From Piromyces finnis (lineage: Eukaryota; Neocallimastigomycota; Neocallimastigomycetes; Neocallimastigales; Neocallimastigaceae): a DNA stretch of 64,000 nucleotides. Under the pieces are notes generated by a model. It ran no database searches and was not told where the DNA came from. It saw nothing but the letters and a program-made list of their open reading frames with translations. Below are positions 40,767 to 53,100 of the stretch, piece after piece (the stretch's first letter is position 1; each line of letters starts with the position of its first letter). The position numbers and the translations under genes were made by a program. The DNA lies in contig MCFH01000019.1 in assembly GCA_002104945.1 (NCBI GenBank), forward strand, positions 714,501 through 778,500, given 5' to 3'.

Positions 40767-42017
40767 TGTTTATTATTATGAATATTATGGATATTGAAAA
40801 ATAATAAAAAAAAAAAACTAATTTGAAATTTGAATTTCCAATCCTTTTTATTACAAAATTATGAACTATTTCTAATTGTTTGTAGGTAACAATAATAACA
40901 ACAATTATTTATTAATCTATATCTTTTCTCTCTATATATGTTATTATTGTTATTTTAAATTTTTCTTTTTATGAAAATTAAAATTTCAATAAATATAATG
41001 GTTTTTAAGATAATAATAATTCTTTTAAAGTTTAAAAAAAAAAAAAATTTCTATAAAATTTTTGTTAATATATTTAATGAACAAAACTTTAAATATTTAT
41101 ATTTATATTGGGTTTTTATTTTTTTTATGATAAAACAAAAACTTTTAAAATAAATTTATATATATATATAAATTATTGATAATATCTACTTTTATAACTC
41201 TTTTCATCCTTCACCCTAAATAATAATATAATATAATCATTAATAGCTTTATTTTAACTTTTTATCTATTAGAATTAAGATAAAATTTATAAAGTAAAAA
41301 AAAACATTGATTATAATTTAACTAATAAATAATGATATTTTTACTATTTAAAAAAAAGTAAAAAAAAAAGACTACCCTTTATAAAAGATGACAAAGAAAA
41401 ATATGTTAATCATAATAATAATAAAATATATAATATTAATATTAAATAATGTTAGTTAAAATTGATTTAATATTTATTTTTTAAAATAAAAACTATAGCT
41501 CTTTCAATACTATAAAGATAAAAAAATGAAAATAATTTTATCAAAAAAAAAAAAAAAAAAAATTAATTAAAAAAATTAATTTCATTCATCTTTATAAATA
41601 TTAATAATTAAAGTTTTTGATAATTAATTTCATTTCTAAAATGTATTTTAATTTCTAGGAAAAATGGATTAAACATCTTTATTCATTTTTTCTTTCTTTC
41701 TTTTATTTTTATTTTTTTTTTCTAACACGAAATAAAAAAAAAGAGGTATGTATTTATAAAATAAATAATAAATATATATAATTTAAAATAATTAAGATAA
41801 ACTTTAAACTATATGAAAATAAATGTATTGAAATAAAAAAAAAGAATTATTTGAAAAAAATTAATAATAATACTAGAACAGTTATATTTTTTAACAATTT
41901 CATTACATTTCCTTATATTTTCTTTTTACTAAAAGGCAGATATTTATGTATAGATAAAATTTTTATTATAAAATTTATAAAAAAAAAACAAATATTTAAA
42001 AATAAAAAAAAAAAAAA
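40767..42017. other. AT-rich divergent intergenic region
   Basis: Lies between the AP-3 sigma start and the next plus-strand gene and so holds both promoters. No specific element identified. A 60-codon frame at 40971-41153 is low complexity. Confidence 0.5.
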
Positions 42018-44507
42018 ATGAAATCAATTCCTGAAGAATTGGCTTATCGTATTTCTATCATGAGTCAAAACCCCTTCTTTTATTTATTGAATGGAATATG
42101 GAATAGGACAAATTTTGAAAAGTTACTTCAACAAAATTACACTTTTCCATCAATATTACGTTATTTAATTTATAATGGAGAAAAGAAAATACTGGAACGA
42201 CTGTGTAAAGTGTATAAAGAAGAAATTCAATACCTCCCCACCTCTTTTCAATATAATATACAAAAATTATTAAATAATTCACTTAAATCCAATGTAATAT
42301 ATAATGTTCATTTTAAACAACCATCATCACCTCAACATCAGCATGAAAATAAAAGAAAATCAAGGAAATCCTTTAAACGGATTCCCTCCTTTAAATTTAT
42401 TCAAGTGGATACTGTTTTTCAAAAAGGATTATTATGGGTTATTCGTTATCAACTTCAAACGGGAGAATATACCTATATAAAAGAAGAAAATGAAAAAGAT
42501 GAAAAAGCAATGACCCGTTTAATAGAAGTGATTCAACAACAATTTAAAAGGATAAAAAGTCAAATTGCAGACGCTAATGGATGTATTCCATCAGCAACTG
42601 AAAAAACAGAAAATCCAGAGTATTGTTTTATCTATTTATACGCTATGATAAGTAGTTTAAATTTTAAAGAAACCAAATGGCATCATCAACTATTAATGGA
42701 TTATCATCCTTCTTTTATAAAAATTAAAATGACAAAAGAAGTATTGAAGCTTTTTAGTTACCTAAATCATACCTTTGAATGTTGTCAAGGACAAATGTTA
42801 AAACTAACCTATTATACGTTAAAAGAATGGTATGAAGAAATAGATCATTCAAAAATTAAAAATCAAGGATATATGGATTTTATTTTCGATCATACAGCAT
42901 ATGAACCCCTTATTCTGGATACATTGAATAATCTTCCTTTGACAACATGGAGAGTATTACGCCGCCCTTCTTCTCCATCCCTCATTGATAGGGAAAATCA
43001 AGGAACTAAGGATAATCCCAATTCGTTTAATTCTCCTTCAATAAAGGATCCTAATAAAAATTTAATCATTCCTTCATCTCTTTTACCATCGGAATCATCC
43101 CTACCATCCAATCAACATAATATTTTATATATTTTATCCCATAATTTCTATTTAGGAATGTACCCTTCTTGTCATCTATTCTACCTCTATGACCGATATA
43201 TTGAAGAAATATTAAAATTTTATGATGAAGATAATGATCAAATATTTAAATATTATTCTGGAATTGCTTCAAATCCAGATGAAGGCCTAAGAGGTTTTTT
43301 CTATTATACTTCTTTAATTCTTCTCTTGAGATCCCCGTCTATTCATTGTCATTTTGTTAATCCAGAGGAAGAATTTAAGATAAACCAAGAAATGGGTAGA
43401 ACGCGTCGTCGACGTCAGGTTCATCCTTCCTTTCTTTCCGCCTTGAATCCATCTAATCCAAAATTAATTTTTATTAGTAATCCATTATCTGCACGATCTC
43501 TTAATATTGAATCACTCTATCCTTATATTAATTCCACTACCACCTCCGCTTCTTCCTCATCAACTCTACCACCATTACTACCATCATCATCATCATTATC
43601 ATCGTCGTCAAATGATAATGGCAATATCAATAATACAAAAGGGAAAAAAATAAGAGTATCATCGTCATTTTCTGAATCAACAAGTTCTATTGAAAATTTA
43701 ATCTCCTCCGATTTAAATTCTACTGCCAATGACCCTAATAAAGAAAATAAAAAATCAGATGAATCCCTAGATGAAATGGTATCCAAAAAATTTAGCCTTC
43801 AAATACCCATAAAAGGAGAAGATCCCATTACCTTTATTAAATCATCGAATTCAAATCAAATACCATCTCAATCAAAATCATCACCTATATCTCATTCCTC
43901 CGCTTCCATTGTTGAGAATTCTATATTACAAACAGAAAAGTCTTCCTCTTCTTCCCATTCCATAGAGAATTCAAATCCAATTCCAATTCCCATTCAAAAA
44001 CCAAAAGTTATGATAACCGTTAAAAACAATTTATTATCTTTTACCAATCAAGTACGTGAATGGTATATCCATCGACAACATGCTTTACCACCAATAGAAA
44101 CATTAGAAATAAATAGTCCTGATAATAAAGAAGAAGAAGAAGAATTATTCAATTCTGTAGAAACAAATCATGAACTAGACAAAAAAGAAATTCAAATTCT
44201 ACCAGATTTATTAACTAAACCTAAAGTAGAAAAAGAAACAAATAATAATTATTTTAATAATAATGAAATAATTAAAAACCTTCCCTCCTCGTTTAATACT
44301 ACGGTAACAACAGCCATACCAGATAAAACCCTTTCAGCTAATTCATCTCATCTATCCTCTACATTCCTATCAGAGTTCTACTACTATACTGCTGCTAAAA
44401 CTTCAAACTTTGTAAGCCATGTGTACGATGAAGATTGGTATATTCGACAGTGTTTACCAAATAAAAAGAAAAAAGGCTATTGGGCCGCCAAAATATATTT
44501 ATATTAA
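42018..44507 (+). CDS. Large Ser-rich protein of unknown function
   Basis: 829 aa, no intron needed; ATG directly after an A-rich leader. Residues 1-95 and about 190-320 are helical and well mixed (SILRYLIYNGEKKILERLC; YCFIYLYAMISSLNF; MLKLTYYTLKEWYEEI), suggesting an alpha-helical domain. Residues about 320-370 and 460-760 are disordered, rich in Ser/Pro/Asn, with runs of Ser and a basic RTRRRRQ patch near 455. The C-terminus returns to a compact segment (YYYTAAKTSNFVSHVYDEDWYIRQC). I do not recognise a family. Codon use and lack of stops over 2.5 kb of AT-rich DNA make it a real gene. A cytoplasmic scaffold or regulatory role is possible but unsupported. Confidence 0.85.
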   Translation: MKSIPEELAYRISIMSQNPFFYLLNGIWNRTNFEKLLQQNYTFPSILRYLIYNGEKKILERLCKVYKEEIQYLPTSFQYNIQKLLNNSLKSNVIYNVHFKQPSSPQHQHENKRKSRKSFKRIPSFKFIQVDTVFQKGLLWVIRYQLQTGEYTYIKEENEKDEKAMTRLIEVIQQQFKRIKSQIADANGCIPSATEKTENPEYCFIYLYAMISSLNFKETKWHHQLLMDYHPSFIKIKMTKEVLKLFSYLNHTFECCQGQMLKLTYYTLKEWYEEIDHSKIKNQGYMDFIFDHTAYEPLILDTLNNLPLTTWRVLRRPSSPSLIDRENQGTKDNPNSFNSPSIKDPNKNLIIPSSLLPSESSLPSNQHNILYILSHNFYLGMYPSCHLFYLYDRYIEEILKFYDEDNDQIFKYYSGIASNPDEGLRGFFYYTSLILLLRSPSIHCHFVNPEEEFKINQEMGRTRRRRQVHPSFLSALNPSNPKLIFISNPLSARSLNIESLYPYINSTTTSASSSSTLPPLLPSSSSLSSSSNDNGNINNTKGKKIRVSSSFSESTSSIENLISSDLNSTANDPNKENKKSDESLDEMVSKKFSLQIPIKGEDPITFIKSSNSNQIPSQSKSSPISHSSASIVENSILQTEKSSSSSHSIENSNPIPIPIQKPKVMITVKNNLLSFTNQVREWYIHRQHALPPIETLEINSPDNKEEEEELFNSVETNHELDKKEIQILPDLLTKPKVEKETNNNYFNNNEIIKNLPSSFNTTVTTAIPDKTLSANSSHLSSTFLSEFYYYTAAKTSNFVSHVYDEDWYIRQCLPNKKKKGYWAAKIYLY

Positions 44508-44942
44508 TTTTTATTTGAATTTTTAACCACATTATATATATATGTATAAAAAGACACCCAATTTTTAATTGATAAAAAAAATAAATATTTCTATCATGAT
44601 TATTATGAATTATTATTTTTTTTTTATAACATGAATAATATATTCTATCGTTTATTTATTATTCTATATTATTTTATTTATTTACTTTTTTTTTTTTCTT
44701 ATATATTAACTATAATAGCATTTTATGTATAGAATCATTATAATTAATAGATTATATAAGAAAAATAAAAAAAAAAAAAATTAAAAAAGCTTGATGATAT
44801 CTAATTTATTATAAACTAATGTGATAATAACTATGCTTTTTTTTTTTTTTTTGTAATAAACGATAAGAACAAATGTGAATAGGAATATATAAAAATTTAA
44901 TATATACTATTTATAATATATTGATTTTATTGTAATTTAAAG

Positions 44943-44989
<47 letters not shown>

Positions 44990-46727
44990 AATAATAATGA
45001 AAAAAAAAAAAAAAAAAAAAAAAAAGAGTTGTATGAATATCCATTTCAACTCTACTTTCTATAGTAGAGATAAAAAATATTACTAATCCTTCTCTTTTCA
45101 TTATTTCATTATTTTTTACAATTTTTATATTGATTTTGCTTTTATACTACTTTTTTTTTTTTTTTCTTTTGTTATATTATATATATTATATGGTTTTAAT
45201 AATATTTTTCTTTTGTATTTATTTATTTTCTTTCTTTTTTTTTTTATTCAATAATAAAATATTTATTCAATTTTAAAATTTTATATTTCATTTCTTATTA
45301 ATATACTTTTTTCTTTTATATTTTTACTATTATTATTACTTTTTTTTTTATTTCAACTTTATTATTTCAACTTAGGAATATATTCTTCTTTTTTTTTTTT
45401 AAACGAAAAATTGAAAAATACAAGACACATATAAAATCATGACAATATATAATTTTTTTTATATTTTGATTTTTGCTTTGTTTTGTTTAGTTTTTTTTTT
45501 TATAATTTGTTTTGTTACTTGATTTTCTTTTTTTTTTTTTTTATATTTTTTTGGGAAATTACTTTTGCTTTATAATTGCTTTTCTTTTAATTTTTTGTGG
45601 TTGACTTTCTTTTTTTTTTTTTTAAAAAAAAAAAAATAAAAGAATAAAAAAAAAAAGTGAATTTTAGTGTATATTATTTGTATGAATAGTATTTTTTAAA
45701 ATAGATATTAATATTTTTTTTTCTAATAAAAATAAATTTATAAAATAGAATATACTAAATAACATATTTATAATATTTATAATATATAATACTTTTCTAC
45801 AAAAGAATTTAAAAATCTATTTAATAATCAACTTCTTTTTTTTGTACTAATTTTAATTTATTTTATTATATAATTCATAAAAAATAAAAATATTTATAAT
45901 GAAAAAAAAAATTTTTTTTTTCCCAATTAAAAAATATCACACAAATAATTAAATTTTATATTTTTATTAGATGCATTTCCTGTAAATAGATATATATATA
46001 TTAGAAATAAAAACAAAACGTCTTTATATTCTTTTACCATCCTTTTTTTTCTCCTCTATAACATATCAATAAGAAAAAAGATGATGATATTTTTGTATTT
46101 TACTACTCTTTATATTATATATAATGTGGTATTTATAATGATATATATTATTAAAAAATCTGTTATATATAAATTATAAATAAAATTAATATTTGTTAAT
46201 TTTTTAATGAAAAAAAATTTCAATCGATCTTTTTGTTTATTTGTTTGTTTGTTATAATTAATATATTAATACTTACAATGATAAAAATGAATATATAACT
46301 TTTGATAGGATAGATATGATATAATTATTGTTATTTTTTTATATTAATAACAATTGAAAATGAAGGATTTCTGTTTTTTTTTTAATCCTTAAAATAGTTC
46401 ACATAGTTTAACCCTTTTTATTTCTTTCAATAAAAGGTAAAATATTGATCAATAGCTTAAATAGCATAGTTATCAATGGGATATATGGTTTCTTTATATA
46501 TATAAAAGATTCCTTCTTAATAGGATGCGAATTAGGTAAAACGATTTATTACATCCATTTATTTTATTAGATATAATATTTTTTTAGTAAAAAGAATTTT
46601 GTTATTATTTTATTTTTTTCACAATTGTTTCAGTACATTCTGTCTTCACAATCAAAATCAAAATAAAATCTCTTGTTCATTTAAAGAATAGATAATTTTA
46701 AGTAGATTCTTTTTATTTCCATTTTCC
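44508..46727. other. AT-rich convergent intergenic region
   Basis: Dominated by homopolymers, notably T40 at 44945-44984 followed 15 bp later by A26 at 45000-45025, which could fold back. No gene seen. Confidence 0.55.
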
Positions 46728-47183
46728 TTAGTAAGGGAAATAATTAAAATTGTAATTACTTCCATTAACTTGATTATAGTAATAGCCAAAATCTGGAGAT
46801 TGCAAAGATTGTTGTAATGGATCATTAATAGAAAATGATTGAATAATCTTTGATAAAGCCTTTCTTTTTCTATGCTTCTTTTTCTTTGGTGCTTCAACAT
46901 ATTCATATTGATTATAATAAGCAGAAATATCATTGAAATTACCAGAATCTGTTGATTCATTAGAAACATTACTGTAAATAGTATCTGCTATGGAAACATT
47001 AGAAACAGTATTAAATGATTGTTCAGAGAAACGCTTATTGTATAAGCTTTCTGGCATTGGAATTGAGGTGGAAGAATACCTCTTATTAATTAAACTAGAC
47101 ATATCTTCAATTGATCTTAATTTGTGGTAGCTATTTCCTCTTGGAATAAAGGAAGTTCTGTTTTTTCTAATACTGAAACCCAT
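46728..47183 (-). CDS. Small Ser/Asn/Tyr-rich basic protein, unknown
   Basis: 151 aa, single exon, starting MGFSIRKNRTSFIPRG. The glycine after Met could allow N-myristoylation, but this is speculative. It has a lysine/arginine cluster KKKKHRKRK (about residues 99-107), a candidate nuclear-localisation or nucleic-acid-binding patch, and an aromatic Tyr/Asn-rich tail. The balanced residue mix over 456 bp in an AT-rich background supports coding. No family recognised. Confidence 0.6.
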   Translation of the reverse strand: MGFSIRKNRTSFIPRGNSYHKLRSIEDMSSLINKRYSSTSIPMPESLYNKRFSEQSFNTVSNVSIADTIYSNVSNESTDSGNFNDISAYYNQYEYVEAPKKKKHRKRKALSKIIQSFSINDPLQQSLQSPDFGYYYNQVNGSNYNFNYFPY

Positions 47184-50100
47184 TTTGTATATATATATAT
47201 CTGTTTTTTTTTTTTAAATAATAATAATAATAATAAATTATTTATATTAATTCAAAATTCATAATATTTTATAATAATTATAATAATTATAATATTTTAT
47301 ATTACTTTATTTTCTATTATTTAATAATTTTTTTCAGGATATTGATTGTATAATTATATATTTTATTATATATTATTTATTTATTGTTTTATTGATATAG
47401 TTATTTTTTTTTTTTATGATTTGTTTATTTATTATTTATTATTTATTGTTTGAATAATTTTTATTTTATTTTTATTATATTCAAAGATATTGTCACAATT
47501 TGTTTATTTTTTTAATAAAAAGAAATAATTAGATATTTTTTTTAAATTCTTATTAATAGCTCGCTATTAATTAATATATTTAAATATAAAAAAATACTAA
47601 TGTTGATTTTTCTATTTATTTATTTATTTTTTTTTTTTTTTTTTTGAAATATTATTATATTTTTATAGTTATGATAATATTTCTTTCTGAATTTTTATTA
47701 AAATTTAATTGAAATACTTTTTACTCCAAAGTAATTTAAACTAAAAAAGTAAAAAATATTTGTTTTTTTTTTTTTTTAAAAGTAATTACTAAAAATGAAT
47801 ATATTACTATACTTTATTTTCTAATCAATGTGTGTGTGTGTGTTTTTTTTTTACTTTTTTACGTTTTTTTTTTTATTGCTATTGTTAACAGTATTGAATG
47901 TGAAAAAACAACTTTTTATTGAATAAAAAATTGTTTAGTTTAATGGAATAAAGTTTTTTTTTTTTCAAAAAAAAATAAAAATAAAAAAAAAATATTATAT
48001 TTATATATAATTGAAAAAAAAAAGAAAAAGAAAAAAAAAAGAGGGTGTATAGGATAGAAATATATCTTTTTAATAATTTGAAAAAAAAAAAAAATTAAAC
48101 GTAATGCTTCTTTAAAGTATTTAGAACATATGAATAAAAAACTTTAAAGTTTATTATTTTCAAAGTATCAAGTTCAATTAGGATTGTTTTTTTAAGAAAA
48201 AAAAAAGGTATTTATATCAATACTTTTTCATTAGTTTAATAACTATTCTTTCTTCCTAAGAGAAACCTTTTTTAATAAAGATAATGTTTAATAAAAAAAA
48301 AAAAATAGTATTTAATCTATAATTTTTAAAAAAAAAAAAAAAGAAATATTTTATTATTTTTATACCAAAATTCTTTACTTTGGATTTCTGAACTTTAATT
48401 TTTTAAAAATGATTAATATATTATGAATATTAATTTTAAATATACATAATATAAATAATATATATAAATAATATATTGAATATAAAAGGTATTTTTTAAA
48501 GAATCATTAATACTAAAATTGGAATAATTTGTTTTGTTTTTTTCTGCAAATAGAAATTACAAATTTTTATATGAACATTTTATTTTATAGTATATTATAA
48601 TATATTCTTACACTTTATAAATTAAATCATTTTTCATTTCATTCATATATACCGTATTGAACCTTAATATATGTTTATATTTAATGAAATGAATAATTTT
48701 CCATCTCATCCATAATATATAAATTTTAAAAGATGATGTATATGAGTAGTAATATATTATATTATATATTTCCAATATACTCTTTTAATATATAATGTTT
48801 CTTTTGATTTATTAATGGCATTTAATTTATTTAATGTTTTATATTTATTAATAACGGCAAATCTTATTTGATAATAAAGTTCAAAAAAAGTTGATATTGA
48901 TATCAATTCAATATTATTATATAACGAATAAATTAAAATATATATAATTATTATTTATATTAAATTAAAAATGAAAATGTATATTTTTTATTATTTTGAT
49001 TCATATTTAATGTGTATGGTATCATTTATTTCTTGATATTCAGATTATTATCAAAAAGGTAAAATATACATCATAAAATAATATCTGTATATTTAGTATT
49101 TATACAATAAATAAAAAGAATATGGTTCTATCGATTTAATTATAACAAAATAAAACTATAAATACAAATGCTACCCTAATTAAAAAAAGAACAAAATTTA
49201 AAGGTTTCACAAATATAAATAGTATGAATATTATATGGAGTAATACACTCTAACAATATAATCCAATTTATTATTTATATGACTTAGAAATATTAATATA
49301 TTTTATGTAATACAAATTAATTTTATGTTGCACAAATAGATCATAGAACAAATTAAATAATATAAAGTTTTTATTAATTTAAAATATAATTATTGATTTA
49401 TACACTTTTTTTTATTAAATGAAATTTTTAATTTGGTGTTTGGCCTTCCCTGTTTAAAATTAATCTGTAAACATTAAACTCTATTTCGCCAAACAATAAT
49501 GAATTAAAGGGCTATTTCTTCATTTCATTCTTTCATTCACAGCTTGATGTCTATGCTTAAAAAAGAATTTATTTTTTTTATCAGAACAAATTCTATAGTA
49601 ATTTTAAAAATGAAAAAGTTTCATGGACTATGATACGATGAAAGAAAATTTTAGATGTTTTTGTTCCTTCCAATAAGATGGAACGAAAAATCATTCCTTT
49701 TTAAATCGGAGCTTCCCTTTCTCATAGGATTGACTTACCCAAGAGCAACAATATATTTTTAATATCAACCCTAAATACAATATCTTTTTTATATAAAAGT
49801 ATATACTTGTACAGTTCTGTGACACCTTCTCATAACGTACTTTTATATATTTATGTATATGGTTACATATCAAAATAATCATTCTTAATATAAATACCTT
49901 TTATTTTATTATGATATTTAAACATATATAATATTCTAATTTTTTTTTATTCCCTATATTCCTTTTATTTAAAGAAAGCTCGGAAATAACAGCTAAAAAT
50001 ATAATGATAAGCATTAGCCATACAATATAAAACTTTCATCCTTTTTTTTTTTACATTACATAAACCTTAACCATAATAAATCGGTACTTCAAACAATTTC

Positions 50101-53100
50101 AGTTTTAAATTCTGAATATAATTTATTAAAAATAATATTAATTTAAAAATTAAAACTCAATTTAACCATAAATGGTTGTGATAATTTTTAGGATTATCAA
50201 AGTTTTTTTGTAACAAAAATAAATAATTAAAATTACAAATGATAAATTGTTAGTATTATGGTAGGAGGTTGTGGTAGAAATATATAAAATATAAACTTTT
50301 ATTATTATTTAAAATATAAAAAAGTAATCATAGCATTATTAATAAATAAGATTATAACTCTATGATACTAATAAATAAAATATAACTATTAAAGGTTAAA
50401 TTACTAATACTATCACTATTAGTATTAGTATTATTCCATTAATATTATAATGTTAAAAAGATCTATTATTTAATTATTAAAAATTTAGATTTAGATTTAC
50501 TAGGTTAAATATAAAATTCAATGTAATTCACAGTAACCAATAGACACTACTTTATATACTTTAAAATCATTATTTATACAGCACATCCTTTTTTAAAGCA
50601 ATATTTACTACCTTTTAATTTTATCTACTTTGCTATTATAAAAAGTAAATAATTCATTGATATGTTTGTTTTATTGTTTATTTATTTTATTATGTGAATA
50701 TATAAAACATTGTAACTATATATTACATTATATTATAATATATTATTATATTCTATTAAATGAAATTGTTTTTTTTTAGTGCTCATTAATATAAAAAGAA
50801 AAAAAAAATATTTTTTTAATATTTTCTTCCTTTATATTATAATATATAGTAATAATTTATTAAAATATATTTTTTTACAAAATGCAATTTAATTATAATA
50901 TATAAAAATAAATAGTAACATATATTATTAGTATTTATAATATTTTTATTGACTTGTCACAATAATAACCCAAACATAACGTTGATGATAGAGACTTTGA
51001 CATTCAAAATGAAGTTTTGATAGATCTTTTTTAATTAATAAGATGTATATGTTGATGTAAGAATTTAATACTACTTTACTACTGTATATAATACTGTATA
51101 TTATATTCATTATTCTTATAATTCATTTCAATTATATTATTTTTATAATTACATATAAATATTAATATTTTGTAATTTGATAAAAAGTATATAGAATTTA
51201 AACAAAATAATTAAAAAAAAAAGAAAGGAAAGATTGCGACATAAATTCATGGCTCTTCCCCTTATGATCTTTTACTTTTTTTTTTTTTTTTTGTAATAAG
51301 AATTAATTTAATATATTTACATTTTCAAATATTAATCCATCCCATTTTATTTCATTTTATTTCATCGAAATGAATATTTTTTTTTTATTTATTTGTCATT
51401 ATCATTATCAATATTATTTCATCCCAATTCATTTATTATTACTATTACTAGTTTTTTTTTTTTGTTTGTTTGTTTTTGTTTTTGTTTTTGTTTTTCGGTC
51501 TTTCTCCCTCATTTCATCATAAGAAAATTTAATAGTAAAAAAGAATGAATTAAAATTAAAATTTAATATTTTAAAATTAATTAAGAATGACCACTAAAAA
51601 ATTAAAATTTTGTTTTACGCAAACCTTACATGAAACACAATAAAAAGGCTAAAATAGCCAAATTTTAAAATTAAACTTTTATGATAAATTTCACCACAAA
51701 GAATAAATAAAATATATCTTCTTCATGTAAACACCACAATATTAATATATAGATTGTGGCAAACTATTAATCTCATGAAATCAATAATAGAGTAGGGTAA
51801 AATATTTCATTACCATAATATCAATAGTAAAAAAGCTTGTTAAAGGTTTTATCCTTTCTTTCAATTAAAAAGTAAATTCATGCATACTAAATCATACTAC
51901 CATCAATTGTAACAGAAAATTTGTTACATTTTTAATTATAAAATTTAATTTATTATTTAATAAAATTATAAATTAATTAATGAATGAGTAATAATTTGTG
52001 GATAATTAAATGGATATTACCTAGTACAATGGATGATCATATTTTAATATATTAGTAGAATAGAATCAAGTTTATTTTGAATATAATATTTATCTATTGT
52101 AATATATGTGAAAATTAAAGATATTATTCTAACCTTTAACAAAAAGAACCATCTTTCCCCCCCTTTTTTTTTATAAAAATACAACATTTTAAAAAAAAAT
52201 ATATGCAATAAAAGTAGGCACACATTTTTCATCTATTTATTTATGAGGGGATTTTATAAAAAAGATGTTATTATTTATATATATGTTATTAATTTCCATT
52301 AATATGTTTTATTTTTACTATTATAACTAGTTTTTACTTTTTAATTACTTTCTAATAATATCTTTTAAGATGAAAATTAAAAAACATTATATAATAGTAG
52401 TAGTAACCATATGAACAAGAAAAGAATTAAAAAATTAAATGAAGAATATATGGTTTTATTAAATGCTTTATTTACAATTATACTATGTTTTTTTTTTGTT
52501 TGTGTTGATTTTTCTTTATTAAAGTTATAGGGATAATATTTTATAGGCAATCCCATTAAAAAAAAATGACGCATCAGAAATACTTTTAATGACCTTTTAA
52601 ATTGAATTTAGATTTAAACCAATGATTTTAAAAAATCATGGATGAATCCATCTATCAATGTATTTTATATGAAGAATAATACTGCTTTAATATTATAGTT
52701 TATTATTATTACTTTTCCTTTTAAAAATGCTAGATTTCAATTGTTCCTTTTTTTTTTTTTTTTAATAATAAATAGTATTGTTCATTTCTAAAAGATAAAT
52801 TCCTAAAAAGGCAGTTTAATACTCCTTGATATATATACGTCAATAAATATTATTTTTTTAATTGTTTAATCTTGTTATGTCATAAGTTTTTTATGAAATA
52901 AAAAACATAATACTATTCTTTAGTAAAAATAATATTATTAAGAAAAATTCATTTTATCATGGCACCTTTCAAGTTCTATGATCTTTCCCTTCATTATCAA
53001 CACCATATGGATAGGATTAAATTGTTACATTTAAAATTTATGTAAAAAAAAACGTATCATTTTCTTAATCCATTGTATTTTGTATATTAATGCATTTTAT

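Noticed and set aside
52959-53045. 28-codon ORF starting MAPFKFYDL
   Set aside because: Balanced composition is notable, but it is short, isolated, with no splice partner I could find and no known family.
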